A DNA stretch of 64,000 nt, from the NCBI RefSeq assembly GCF_900115685.1, contig NZ_FOXJ01000001.1:124001-188000 (forward strand), given 5' to 3'. Source of the DNA: Variovorax sp. 770b2 (GTDB taxonomy: Bacteria; Pseudomonadota; Gammaproteobacteria; Burkholderiales; Burkholderiaceae_C). Below, in pieces: positions 25,602 to 33,748 of the stretch. The translations under genes and the position numbers were made by a program. The notes under the pieces are model-generated. The model made no database searches, was not told where the DNA came from, and worked only from the letters and a program-made list of their open reading frames with translations. The first letter of the stretch is position 1. Every line of letters begins with the position of its first letter.

Positions 25602-26099
25602 TTACCTTGCGCCTTCCAGCTCCAGAAGGGCGGTCTTGCGGTCAAGCCCGCCAGCGTAACCGGTCAGCGAACCGTCGGAGCCGAGCACGCGGTGGCAGGG
25701 CACGATCACGCTGATCGGGTTGCGCCCGACCGCCGCGCCCACCGCGCGCACCGCGGCCGGGTTGCCCACGTGCGCGCTGAGCGCGCCGTAGGTCATGGTC
25801 TTGCCCGCGGGAATGCCCAGCAGCGCCTGCCACACGCTCTGCTGGAAGGCGGTGCCGTGCGACAGGTCCAGCGGCATGTCGAAGTCGCCGCGCTTGCCCG
25901 CGAAGTAGTCGCGCAGCTGCGTGCCGGCCTCGACGAGCGCGGGGTGGTCGTCTTTCGCGATCCAGCCCGTGGTGTCGGGCCAGTGGCGCTGCTGGTCGAA
26001 CCAGACGCCGGCCAGGCCCTGGTCGGTGGCCGCCATCGTGATGCCGCCCAGCGGCGTGTCGATGTGCGAGGTGTAGATGGTCTTGCTCTTGAACTTCAT
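25602..26099 (-). CDS. ogt: Methylated-DNA--protein-cysteine methyltransferase
   Basis: 165 aa. The C-terminal half holds the winged-helix DNA-binding part (FQQSVWQALLGIPAGKTMTY) and the active-site IVPCHRV with acceptor Cys135. These proteins transfer methyl groups from O6-methylguanine (and O4-methylthymine) irreversibly to the Cys. It lies 6 nt downstream of the Ada-AlkA fusion gene on the same strand, so the two form an alkylation-repair operon. Together they supply all Ada activities, with the O6-methyltransferase as a separate polypeptide. Confidence 0.92.
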   Translation of the reverse strand: MKFKSKTIYTSHIDTPLGGITMAATDQGLAGVWFDQQRHWPDTTGWIAKDDHPALVEAGTQLRDYFAGKRGDFDMPLDLSHGTAFQQSVWQALLGIPAGKTMTYGALSAHVGNPAAVRAVGAAVGRNPISVIVPCHRVLGSDGSLTGYAGGLDRKTALLELEGAR

Positions 26100-26105
26100 G
26101 ACATT

Positions 26106-27710
26106 TCAGGCGGTGAGGCCTGCCGTTGTGATGCTGGAAGAATCTGCTGCCACTTGCGCGGCAGCCGTGGAAGGAGAAGAGGGCGAGGGCGCATGCCATG
26201 CACGAAGCACCGCGTAGCTGCGCCAGGGCCGCCACGCCTGCGACGCCTCGCCGGCCGCGCGCGCGGTGGTCACGCCCAGCGCCTTCTGCAGCGCGATATC
26301 GCCTGCGGGAAACGCATCGGGCCATCGCAAGGCGCGCATCGCGATGTACTGCGCGGTCCAGGCGCCGACGCCGGGAAGCTCCTGCAGCGCGGCGATGGTC
26401 GCGGGCACGTCTGCGCCCGCATGCAGCGCCAGCTTGCCGTCGGCGACTTCGCGCGCGATGGCCTGCAGCGCGGCCTGCCGCTGCCGCACGATGCCCAGTT
26501 GTCCGAGCGCATCGCCGCTGGCCGCAGCAATGGCCGCCGGCGTGGGGAACAGCCTGTCCAAACCGTCGATGGGCGTGGCGATGGGTTCGCCGAACGCCTG
26601 GACCAGCCGCGAGCCCAGCGTGCGCGCCGCGGCCACCGTGATCTGCTGGCCCAGCACCGCGCGCACCGCGAGCTCGAAGCCATCGACCGTGCCTGGCACG
26701 CGGAGGCCGTCGCCGTGCGGAAAGGCCGCGTGCAGCGCGGCGTTGATCGCCATCGGTTCGGCATCCAGGTCGAGCATGGCGCGGGCGCGGCTGATGACGA
26801 TCGGCAGCACCGCGGCGAGCGAATCGCTGACCGACAGCAGCATCTGCTCGCGTTCGATGTCGAAGCGCAGCTGCAGCCAGCCGGCGTGTGCCTGCCCGCC
26901 TTGCTGCACGCGCAGCGTGCGGGCCAGGCGCACGAAGGTCGGCGTGCTGCCCTTGGCCGGTTCCTTGCCGTCGGCCGTGGTCGCCCTCTCGATGCCACGC
27001 AGGGCGCGGCGCGCGAAGAAGCCGAGCATCGCGTTCACGTCGTAGGGCGGGCGAAAGCCCAGGCGCACCTCGATGGCCTTGCCGTCGCCGTCCTTGGCGC
27101 CGCCCGCGCGCCGCAGCGCGCTCGGGTTGAGGCCGTAGTGCTCGACGAAGGCCGCATTGAAGCGCCGCACGCTCGCAAAGCCGCTGGCCAGTGCCACTTG
27201 CGTCATCGGCAGGCGGGTGTCGGCGATCAGCTGCTTGGCGGCCAAGAGGCGCCGCGTCTGCAGGTATTGAAGCGGGGAGACGCCGAACTGCGCCTCGAAG
27301 ATGCGCCGCAGGTGCCGGTCGCTCACGCCCAGGCGCGCCGCGACTTGCGCCGCACCGGGGCCGCTGTCGTCGCCGTGGACCCATGCATCGGGCTCGTCGA
27401 TCAGCCGTGCGGCCTGCAGCGCGAGGATGCGCGAGGCGTCTTCGGTGGACCAGCTCGCCGCGCGCGGCGCCAGTTCGGGCCGGCAGCGCAGGCACGGGCG
27501 AAAGCCCTCGGCCTCGGCCTGCGCCGCATGCACGAAGAACCGGCAGTTCTCGCGCCGCGGCAGCTTGACGCGGCACACCGGCCGGCAATAGATGCCGGTG
27601 GAGGTCACGGCGGTGAAGAACGACCCGTCGAAGCGCGCATCGTGCGTCTTCATCGCCAGGTAGCAGGCGTCGCTCTGGAGCGCTTCAGAGGGGGCGTGGG
27701 TGGAAGGCAT
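26106..27710 (-). CDS. Ada regulatory domain fused to AlkA 3-methyladenine DNA glycosylase
   Basis: 534 aa with three modules. Residues 11-80 are the Ada zinc domain with Cys42, Cys46, Cys73 and Cys76; the first corresponds to the Ada Cys38 that accepts methyl groups from phosphotriesters. Residues about 95-195 are an AraC-type helix-turn-helix (FGVSPLQYLQTRRLL). Residues about 210-500 are AlkA: LGQQITVAAAR, the helix-hairpin-helix LPGVGAWTAQYIAMR and catalytic Asp471 in FPAGDIALQKAL. The protein should sense methylation damage, activate transcription and excise alkylated bases. ATG 27710 is used; a TTG at 27716 adds only two residues. A Ser/Ala-rich tail of about 30 residues follows. Confidence 0.92.
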   Translation of the reverse strand: MPSTHAPSEALQSDACYLAMKTHDARFDGSFFTAVTSTGIYCRPVCRVKLPRRENCRFFVHAAQAEAEGFRPCLRCRPELAPRAASWSTEDASRILALQAARLIDEPDAWVHGDDSGPGAAQVAARLGVSDRHLRRIFEAQFGVSPLQYLQTRRLLAAKQLIADTRLPMTQVALASGFASVRRFNAAFVEHYGLNPSALRRAGGAKDGDGKAIEVRLGFRPPYDVNAMLGFFARRALRGIERATTADGKEPAKGSTPTFVRLARTLRVQQGGQAHAGWLQLRFDIEREQMLLSVSDSLAAVLPIVISRARAMLDLDAEPMAINAALHAAFPHGDGLRVPGTVDGFELAVRAVLGQQITVAAARTLGSRLVQAFGEPIATPIDGLDRLFPTPAAIAAASGDALGQLGIVRQRQAALQAIAREVADGKLALHAGADVPATIAALQELPGVGAWTAQYIAMRALRWPDAFPAGDIALQKALGVTTARAAGEASQAWRPWRSYAVLRAWHAPSPSSPSTAAAQVAADSSSITTAGLTA

Positions 27711-27821
27711 GGGCAAATGATACGGTTTCGCCCCGTTTCAACTGGCCGTTTCCGGACATGTGGGCAGGCGGGGCGTTGCCTACAATGCCCCGTTCCAAGA
27801 ACCAACAGGGAAACGCCTTTC

Positions 27822-29204
27822 ATGCAGCTCAGCGCGTCGATCTTCAAGGCCTATGACATCCGGGGCGTCGTGCCCGTCACCCTCGATGCCGAGGTGGCAG
27901 AAGCCCTCGGCCGCGCATTCGGCAGCGCCGCCCGCGCCGCCGGCGAGAAGGCCGTGGCCGTGGGTCGCGACGGCCGCCTGTCGGGGCCCGCACTGGCCGA
28001 GGCGCTGATCAAGGGCCTGGTGGCCACCGGCGTCGAGGTGATCGACGTGGGCGCGGTCACCACGCCCATGCTCTATTTCGCGGCCCACACGCTGTGCACG
28101 AGCGGCATCCAGGTCACCGGCAGCCACAACCCCAAGGACTACAACGGCTTCAAGATGGTGCTGGCCGGCCGCGCGATCTACGGCGACGAGATCCAGGGCC
28201 TGCGCAAGACGATGGAAGACGGCACCGCCAGGCTCGCACCCGGCGGCAGCGTGCGCAAGGTCGATGTGACCGACGCCTACGTCCAGCGCATCGCGGGCGA
28301 CATCAAGCTGGCGCGCCCCATGAAGATCGTGGTCGATTCGGGCAACGGCATCGCGGGCGCGACCGCTCCCGCCATCTTTCGCGCCATCGGCTGCGAAGTG
28401 GTCGAGCTCTTCAGCGAGGTCGACGGCGATTTCCCCAACCACCACCCCGATCCGAGCAAGCTGGAAAACCTCAAGGACCTGATGGCCGAGCTGGCCAAGG
28501 GCCAGGCCGAACTGGGCCTGGCCTTCGACGGCGACGGCGACCGCCTGGGCATCGTCACCAAGGACGGCCAGAACATCTTCCCCGATCGCCAGATGCAGCT
28601 GTTCGCGCAGGACGTGCTCTCGCGCGTGCCGGGCGGCACCATCGTCTACGACGTGAAGTGCTCGCAGCGCCTGGCGCCGGCCATCGAGGCCGCGGGCGGC
28701 AAGCCGCTGATCTACAAGACCGGCCACTCGCTCATCAAGGCGAAGATGAAGGAAATCGATTCGCCGCTGGGCGGCGAGATGAGCGGCCACATCTTCTTCA
28801 AGGAGCGCTGGTTCGGCTTCGACGACGGCACCTATGCCGGCTGCCGCCTGCTCGAGATTTTGAGCAAGAGCCCGGATGCGAGCGCGGTGCTCAACGCGCT
28901 GCCCACCAGCTTCTCGACCCCCGAACTGAACGTGGCCTGCGCCGAAGGCGAGCCGCATGCGGTGGTCGACACGCTCGTCAAGAGCGCCAGCTTTGCCGCA
29001 CCCGCCAAGGTCTCGACCATCGACGGCCTGCGCGTGGACTGGCCCGATGGCTTCGGGCTGATCCGCGCTTCCAACACCACCCCCGTGCTCGTGCTGCGCT
29101 TCGAAGGCCAGACCGACGCGGCGCTGCATCGCATCGAAGCCGAGATGCTGGCGCTGCTGCGCACGGTCAAGCCCGACGCCAAGCTGGCCGAAGCTTCCCA
29201 CTGA
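27822..29204 (+). CDS. Phosphomannomutase/phosphoglucomutase
   Basis: 460 aa, the usual length for the alpha-D-phosphohexomutase family. Seen: N-terminal FKAYDIRG, phosphoserine loop TGSHNPKDYNG with Ser101, magnesium loop DGDGDRLG (Asp236, 238, 240), sugar-binding GGEMSGH and the phosphate-binding RASNTTP near the C-terminus. These are the AlgC-type signatures. The enzyme interconverts 1- and 6-phosphates of mannose or glucose and feeds LPS and exopolysaccharide synthesis in the cytoplasm. It lies 8 nt upstream of waaA, so envelope polysaccharide supply is a sensible shared role. TACAAT at 27781-27786 is a possible -10. Confidence 0.92.
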   Translation: MQLSASIFKAYDIRGVVPVTLDAEVAEALGRAFGSAARAAGEKAVAVGRDGRLSGPALAEALIKGLVATGVEVIDVGAVTTPMLYFAAHTLCTSGIQVTGSHNPKDYNGFKMVLAGRAIYGDEIQGLRKTMEDGTARLAPGGSVRKVDVTDAYVQRIAGDIKLARPMKIVVDSGNGIAGATAPAIFRAIGCEVVELFSEVDGDFPNHHPDPSKLENLKDLMAELAKGQAELGLAFDGDGDRLGIVTKDGQNIFPDRQMQLFAQDVLSRVPGGTIVYDVKCSQRLAPAIEAAGGKPLIYKTGHSLIKAKMKEIDSPLGGEMSGHIFFKERWFGFDDGTYAGCRLLEILSKSPDASAVLNALPTSFSTPELNVACAEGEPHAVVDTLVKSASFAAPAKVSTIDGLRVDWPDGFGLIRASNTTPVLVLRFEGQTDAALHRIEAEMLALLRTVKPDAKLAEASH

Positions 29205-29212
29205 CACCCCCT

Positions 29213-30604
29213 GTGCGTTCCCTGCTGCTGCGCCTGTACGGCGCCTTCACCACCGTCGTGCAACCGCTGGTGCGCCGCAAGCTCAGGCGCCGCGCGGAGG
29301 CCGAGCCCGGCTATGCCGTGGCCGTCGAGGAGCGCTTCGGCCAGTACGACGAATCCATCACCGGCGAGGCCCAGTGCTGGGTGCATGCCGTGTCGCTCGG
29401 CGAAACCCGCGCGGCCGCGATCCTCATTGCCGAACTGCGGCGGCAGTACCCGGGCATTCCGATCCTGCTCACGCACGGCACCGCCACCGGTCGCGAGGAG
29501 GGCGCCAAGCTGCTGGAGCCCGGCGACACGCAGGTCTGGCAGCCGTGGGACACGCCCGGCGCCGTGGCGCGCTTCCTGGACCGCTTCAAGCCGCGCATCG
29601 GCGTGCTGATGGAAACCGAGGTCTGGCCCGAGATGGCCGCGGCCTGCGCCGAGCGCCGCATTCCGCTGGTGCTGGCCAATGCGCGGCTGAACGAGAAATC
29701 GCTGGCCGCCGCCGAGCGCCTGGGCTGGCTCGCGCGGCCCGCGTACTCGGCCCTTGCGGCCGTGTGGGCGCAGACCGAGGCCGACGCGCACCGGCTGGTG
29801 TCGCTGGGCGCCAAGGTGGCCGGTATCTACGGCAACCTCAAGTTCGACGCGACGCCCGACGCGCGGCAGCTCACCGCGGCGACCTCGCTGCGCGAACGCC
29901 TGCCCAAGCCGATGGTCGTGCTCGCGAGTTCGCGCGACGGCGAGGAGCGGCTGCTGCTCGAGGTGCTCAAGCGCTTCGGCGCCACGTCGCCCGTGCCGCC
30001 CGAGCAGGGCGCGATCCGCTCGATCGCCAAGCGCGTGCACGACGTGCAATGGATGATCGTGCCGCGCCATCCGCAACGCTTCGACGAAGTGGCCGCGCTG
30101 ATCGAATCGCAAGGCTTCGCGGTGGCGCGCCGCAGCGCGGCCGGCCAGCCGACGGACGCGGAGATCTGGCTGGGCGATTCGCTGGGCGAGATGGCGCTGT
30201 ACTACGGCCTGGCCGACGTGGCGCTCCTGGGCGGCAGCTTCGAGCCGCTGGGCGGGCAGAACCTGATCGAGCCGGCCGCGTGCGGCTGCCCGGTGGTGAT
30301 GGGCCCGTCGACCTTCAACTTCGCCGAGGCCGCGCAGCTGTCGCTCGCGGCCGGCGCCTCGCTGCGCGTCGAAGGCATGGAGCAGGCGGTGACGGCGGCG
30401 CTCAAGCTGGTCGAAAACCCCGAGCGCCGCGCGGCGATGGCACAGGCCGCGCTGGCGTTCTCGTCGTCGAACCGGGGCGCGGCCGAACGCACGGCGGCTG
30501 CCGTGCTGGCCATTGCGCAGGCGGCGGAGCCCGCAGAGCCTGCGATGGTGGAAGGCGTGCCGATGGGCGACGAACCGCAGCGGGCGGAACCTACGCTCGA
30601 CTGA
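29213..30604 (+). CDS. waaA: 3-deoxy-D-manno-octulosonic acid transferase
   Basis: 463 aa from a GTG 8 nt after the phosphomannomutase stop. Features are the N-terminal membrane-proximal segment LLLRLYGAFTTVVQPLVRRKL, WVHAVSLGET with the conserved Glu, METEVWPEM, and the C-terminal nucleotide-sugar block GGSFEPLGGQNLIEPAACGCPVVMGP. Family GT30 enzymes add Kdo from CMP-Kdo to lipid A precursors at the inner face of the cytoplasmic membrane. The last codons (Pro-Thr-Leu-Asp-stop) lie in a 19-nt sequence repeated 3.1 kb downstream, just before tolC, as though something was inserted at the gene's end. The C-terminal 35 residues are Ala/Glu/Pro-rich and variable-looking. Confidence 0.93.
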   Translation: MRSLLLRLYGAFTTVVQPLVRRKLRRRAEAEPGYAVAVEERFGQYDESITGEAQCWVHAVSLGETRAAAILIAELRRQYPGIPILLTHGTATGREEGAKLLEPGDTQVWQPWDTPGAVARFLDRFKPRIGVLMETEVWPEMAAACAERRIPLVLANARLNEKSLAAAERLGWLARPAYSALAAVWAQTEADAHRLVSLGAKVAGIYGNLKFDATPDARQLTAATSLRERLPKPMVVLASSRDGEERLLLEVLKRFGATSPVPPEQGAIRSIAKRVHDVQWMIVPRHPQRFDEVAALIESQGFAVARRSAAGQPTDAEIWLGDSLGEMALYYGLADVALLGGSFEPLGGQNLIEPAACGCPVVMGPSTFNFAEAAQLSLAAGASLRVEGMEQAVTAALKLVENPERRAAMAQAALAFSSSNRGAAERTAAAVLAIAQAAEPAEPAMVEGVPMGDEPQRAEPTLD

Positions 30605-30606
30605 TC
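30588..30606 (+). repeat. Left copy of the direct repeat bounding the effector module
   Basis: AACCTACGCTCGACTGATC covers the last four sense codons and stop of waaA. It matches 33723-33741 at 18 of 19 positions (G/A at position 16). Confidence 0.75.
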
Positions 30607-30864
30607 TCCGCCCGGCGGCGGTATCGAATTTTTCACGGATCGGCCTGGTAGTTGAAAGCCAGGCCCGTCGACCCGGGTTCCGGGTGACGATTGTTCGCAG
30701 TGTGATCAGCGCAGCCCTCGCAAACTGCCTCGACCTATTTCCTTGCCATGGAAGCCGTCGATGCCCTGCATGCGCCCGATCCGATCTTTTCCTGTGTTTC
30801 CCTTTCTTCCCCGTGCGGCGGATGCCGGCGTTGGTCTCTGCGAATCTTTCCGCGAGGCGCGCAC

Positions 30865-33249
30865 ATGATCATCAGCCCGCCCTTCCTGCCCGATCGCGCC
30901 GGCCAATCCGAGGATGCATGGCTCGACATGGCCATGGCACAACCCACCTCCCGCCTCACTAGCACCAACGCGCCTGAAGGCTCGTTCCCCCTGAGCCTGA
31001 AATTGGCCTGGCACAACGGAGTCCATATCCAGGCACCCATCGACGGCGCGGCGTATTTGCCGGTGCGCGCCATTGCGGATGGCAAGGTTGTCTTTGTTCA
31101 TTCCCCCACTGCGCAGAACGCCGAACTCGACCACCCGCTCAACTACAACCCGTTCCACGCCGATACACCCTCCGCCGCGTGGACCAGCGACGGATTCCTC
31201 GTCATCGAGCACAGGACGGAGATCGGTGCCGCGGGAGCGCTTCCTGTCGAAATCGTCTACTACAGCGTGTACATGCACCTGGGCAGCATTGCCGCTTGCC
31301 CCAGGACAGGGGCCTCATGGTCGGTGGGCAATGCTGTCTACCGCAAGGAAGAGCTTGGGGCGCCGGGGGAGATCTACGGCCACGCCGGGCAGATCCATTT
31401 CGAGATTTGCTGCGACAAGGCGAACCTCGCGTTGTTGACGGGGCGCCGGGCTGACTGGGCGGACCCGCTGGCCTTGCCGCCGCCTGTCGCCGATGGCCGC
31501 ATTGACAGCGTCTTTGGCAGCATCTACATCTATCTGCCTGCCGGCACGCCCACAAGTACGAGCCAGCCGACCCATCATTTGCGCCCAAGCGGCAATGTGG
31601 GTGGCGCGGCAAGCGCCGCTTCCGACCATTCGCCCAATACGCTGCGCGCCCCTTTGTGGGTGCAGATCGACTATGTGAACGGAGGCGCGACTTTGGCCAG
31701 CTACGACCCGCATGGTGTGCCTGTCGGCTCGCCCAGGAGCGATAGTCGGGACGACTACATTCGCCGTGCCAATACGCCGTCAGCAGCCAGTCGCAAATTC
31801 GAATACGACCTGTGCGTCGCGGCCAATGATCGCCACGATGCATTGAGCGCTGCGGCCCAAGCCACAAGCAGCCCCAGCGGCTGGTATGAACTGCTGCGCT
31901 TCGGGCGCAATCTGGGAGTCGATCCACTTCCTGCCGATGCCGCGCATTGGCGAAAGATCGTCACGTCCTCGGGAGAGGTATGGGCCGACCTCAATGCACA
32001 AGGCACCTTCAAGTTCAGCGATGCTGATTTCCTGGCAGTCATGGGCTGGAACTACTTCGGCGACGACCCTGTACCCACCGATCAGCGGTGCGACTCACCA
32101 CACATGAAAACGCTGATTCGTGACCCCGATCCCGCGAATGCGCAACGCATGCAGCTTGCGCAGTTGGCGCGTCGATTGGGCGAGCCCGAAGTAAGGAAAA
32201 AATTGCGCCGCACCATCTGCAACTTTCCCAGCGAATGGGACCAGCGAAGCATCGAGGCGCGCTATGGCTGGCTGGAAACCGAAGACTTCAAGCCCACGGA
32301 CGATGACGCGACTGGCGCGCAGAAGTGGAATCGCTTCGTAAAACATGGAAAAGCGCTCAGCTTCCTCGAACTTCCGGCGGAGCTACGAGATGCCCAATGG
32401 CGCTTTCATCCGAGGGAGTTTGTAGGGCACATGAGGCGATGCGGATGGCTGAGTGCGCAGGAAATGGCGCAATGCTTTCCGCGAAGACAGTTGCATCTGA
32501 GCGGAATTTCTTTCAGTTCATCGACGTTTGCGTGGCAAACGGCAATTGGGCGAGCAAACGAATGGGTGCTTCCGTTCAATAGGGCTGCAAGAAAATATGG
32601 AATCAGCACATCCAGGCAGCGATTGCTTCATCTTTTCTCCCACGTCATTCCCGAAACTGCAAATTTGAGCATGGTGAAAGAAGGTGGCGGGGAGAATGCG
32701 ACCTACAGTCCCTATTACGGGCGTGGACTCATTCAATTGACGCATCTCGAAAATTACAAGGAATATGGAGAATTCCGAGGTTTCAAAAGAACATTTCCTG
32801 CAACTACTTTCCCTCAGCTTGGATGGGATCCGGATGTCTTGATTGCCCGAGACAACAGGGGCGGGCGAAATTCTGAAAACTGCGTGGACAGCGCGTGCTT
32901 TTATTTGGCAAGGAGAGCAAATATGCTAAACCATATGGATTCCGGGGTTTCGCAAGCGGATGCCATCACAGTCAGTAAAGATGTCAATGGCTATGTGGCA
33001 ATCGAGAATTTGAACGGTCTGGATGCCCGCTTGCAAAGCGTGATTTACCTCAAATATGTACTTCTTGATGATGTGGTCCGCAACGCTATGGAGACGATCA
33101 ATTTTGCGTGGCGTCGCAATAGTAGAAAAGAGGTTGTTATGGATGCCCAAGGCCGGCCGGTTTTAACTGGAAGTCCGCCACGTCCCGCGATGAAATATTA
33201 TCTCGGCCAACACGCCATGAATATCTCTCTTGAAAGGCAAACTCCGTGA
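30865..33249 (+). CDS. Two-domain peptidoglycan hydrolase (M23-like plus GH19-like), probable T6SS effector
   Basis: 794 aa without a signal peptide. Residues 40-195 resemble a LytM/M23 endopeptidase (His50, YMHL with His138, GQIHFE with His178), but the usual Asp ligand is His54 and the first His of HxH is Gln176, so activity is uncertain. The middle (200-500) is not recognised. Residues 540-790 resemble GH19 chitinase/lysozyme: HVIPET with Glu597 as probable catalytic acid and YYGRGLIQLTHLENY (617-631). Base composition becomes clearly AT-richer from about 32.3 kb. The stop overlaps a small exported protein gene. Cytoplasmic synthesis, a wall-degrading domain and an exported partner fit a type VI secretion effector with immunity gene; no VgrG, Hcp or PAAR is in the window. 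The ATG at 30865 has GAGG 7 nt upstream. Confidence 0.75.
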   Translation: MIISPPFLPDRAGQSEDAWLDMAMAQPTSRLTSTNAPEGSFPLSLKLAWHNGVHIQAPIDGAAYLPVRAIADGKVVFVHSPTAQNAELDHPLNYNPFHADTPSAAWTSDGFLVIEHRTEIGAAGALPVEIVYYSVYMHLGSIAACPRTGASWSVGNAVYRKEELGAPGEIYGHAGQIHFEICCDKANLALLTGRRADWADPLALPPPVADGRIDSVFGSIYIYLPAGTPTSTSQPTHHLRPSGNVGGAASAASDHSPNTLRAPLWVQIDYVNGGATLASYDPHGVPVGSPRSDSRDDYIRRANTPSAASRKFEYDLCVAANDRHDALSAAAQATSSPSGWYELLRFGRNLGVDPLPADAAHWRKIVTSSGEVWADLNAQGTFKFSDADFLAVMGWNYFGDDPVPTDQRCDSPHMKTLIRDPDPANAQRMQLAQLARRLGEPEVRKKLRRTICNFPSEWDQRSIEARYGWLETEDFKPTDDDATGAQKWNRFVKHGKALSFLELPAELRDAQWRFHPREFVGHMRRCGWLSAQEMAQCFPRRQLHLSGISFSSSTFAWQTAIGRANEWVLPFNRAARKYGISTSRQRLLHLFSHVIPETANLSMVKEGGGENATYSPYYGRGLIQLTHLENYKEYGEFRGFKRTFPATTFPQLGWDPDVLIARDNRGGRNSENCVDSACFYLARRANMLNHMDSGVSQADAITVSKDVNGYVAIENLNGLDARLQSVIYLKYVLLDDVVRNAMETINFAWRRNSRKEVVMDAQGRPVLTGSPPRPAMKYYLGQHAMNISLERQTP

Positions 33250-33704
33250 TGAAGGAAATTGCCAAAACGATGGCGATAATGATTTTTCTATGCCTGCAGT
33301 TTTTTGAAATCGTCCGTGCCGATATCTCCAATGAAACCGCGTGCTATGTTTCCAGCGATGGAAAACCCGCACGGTTTGAATTCCACTCCTACCATGATTC
33401 GGGGCGTAAATGGAGTGGTGGATTCGTCAGATATGAGCATTCAACGGAGTCGGTACCGGTGATATTCATTTCATCAACCATGGCAAGCGATTTAGGCGAG
33501 GGCATACTCGAGCCCTCGTCCAAATGGCTGGAGATATCGCGCGGCAGAATTTCCGGGGAGTATGTTTTCATGCGCGAAGGCGTCGGGACGGGGGTCTCGG
33601 GCTATGTAGCGACGTACCGGAATTACGAAAAAAACAAGGCGCGAAATTTCGTATTGGACCCGGCTGCCGGCTTCGAAGAGTCGGGCTGCAAATGGGTTAA
33701 TTGA
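33249..33704 (+). CDS. Small exported protein, probable immunity protein for the hydrolase
   Basis: 151 aa. The ATG shares one base with the effector stop (TGATG), indicating coupled translation; a GTG one codon earlier is possible. An N-terminal hydrophobic stretch ending near VRAD (about residue 24) is a signal peptide, placing the protein in the periplasm where it could block the GH19-like or M23-like domain. The mature part has two Cys residues (CYVSS near the start and GCKWVN at the end) that may form a disulfide. Codon use is AT-rich, unlike flanking genes but like the end of the effector. It is not a family I recognise; the immunity role is inferred from position, overlap and export signal. 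Confidence 0.65.
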   Translation: MKEIAKTMAIMIFLCLQFFEIVRADISNETACYVSSDGKPARFEFHSYHDSGRKWSGGFVRYEHSTESVPVIFISSTMASDLGEGILEPSSKWLEISRGRISGEYVFMREGVGTGVSGYVATYRNYEKNKARNFVLDPAAGFEESGCKWVN

Positions 33705-33722
33705 GCGGTCGGGCGTTTGCCA

Positions 33723-33741
33723 AACCTACGCTCGACTAATC
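33723..33741 (+). repeat. Right copy of the direct repeat bounding the effector module
   Basis: AACCTACGCTCGACTAATC repeats the 3' end of waaA with one substitution (stop TAA instead of TGA). It lies 19 nt after the immunity gene and 7 nt before the convergent tolC stop. Confidence 0.75.
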
Positions 33742-33748
33742 GCCTCGT

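Noticed and set aside
30748..30864. Upstream ATG that would extend the effector by 39 residues
   Set aside because: The extension is not hydrophobic enough for a signal and the 30865 ATG has a GAGG site and a typical effector-like beginning; the longer start cannot be fully excluded.
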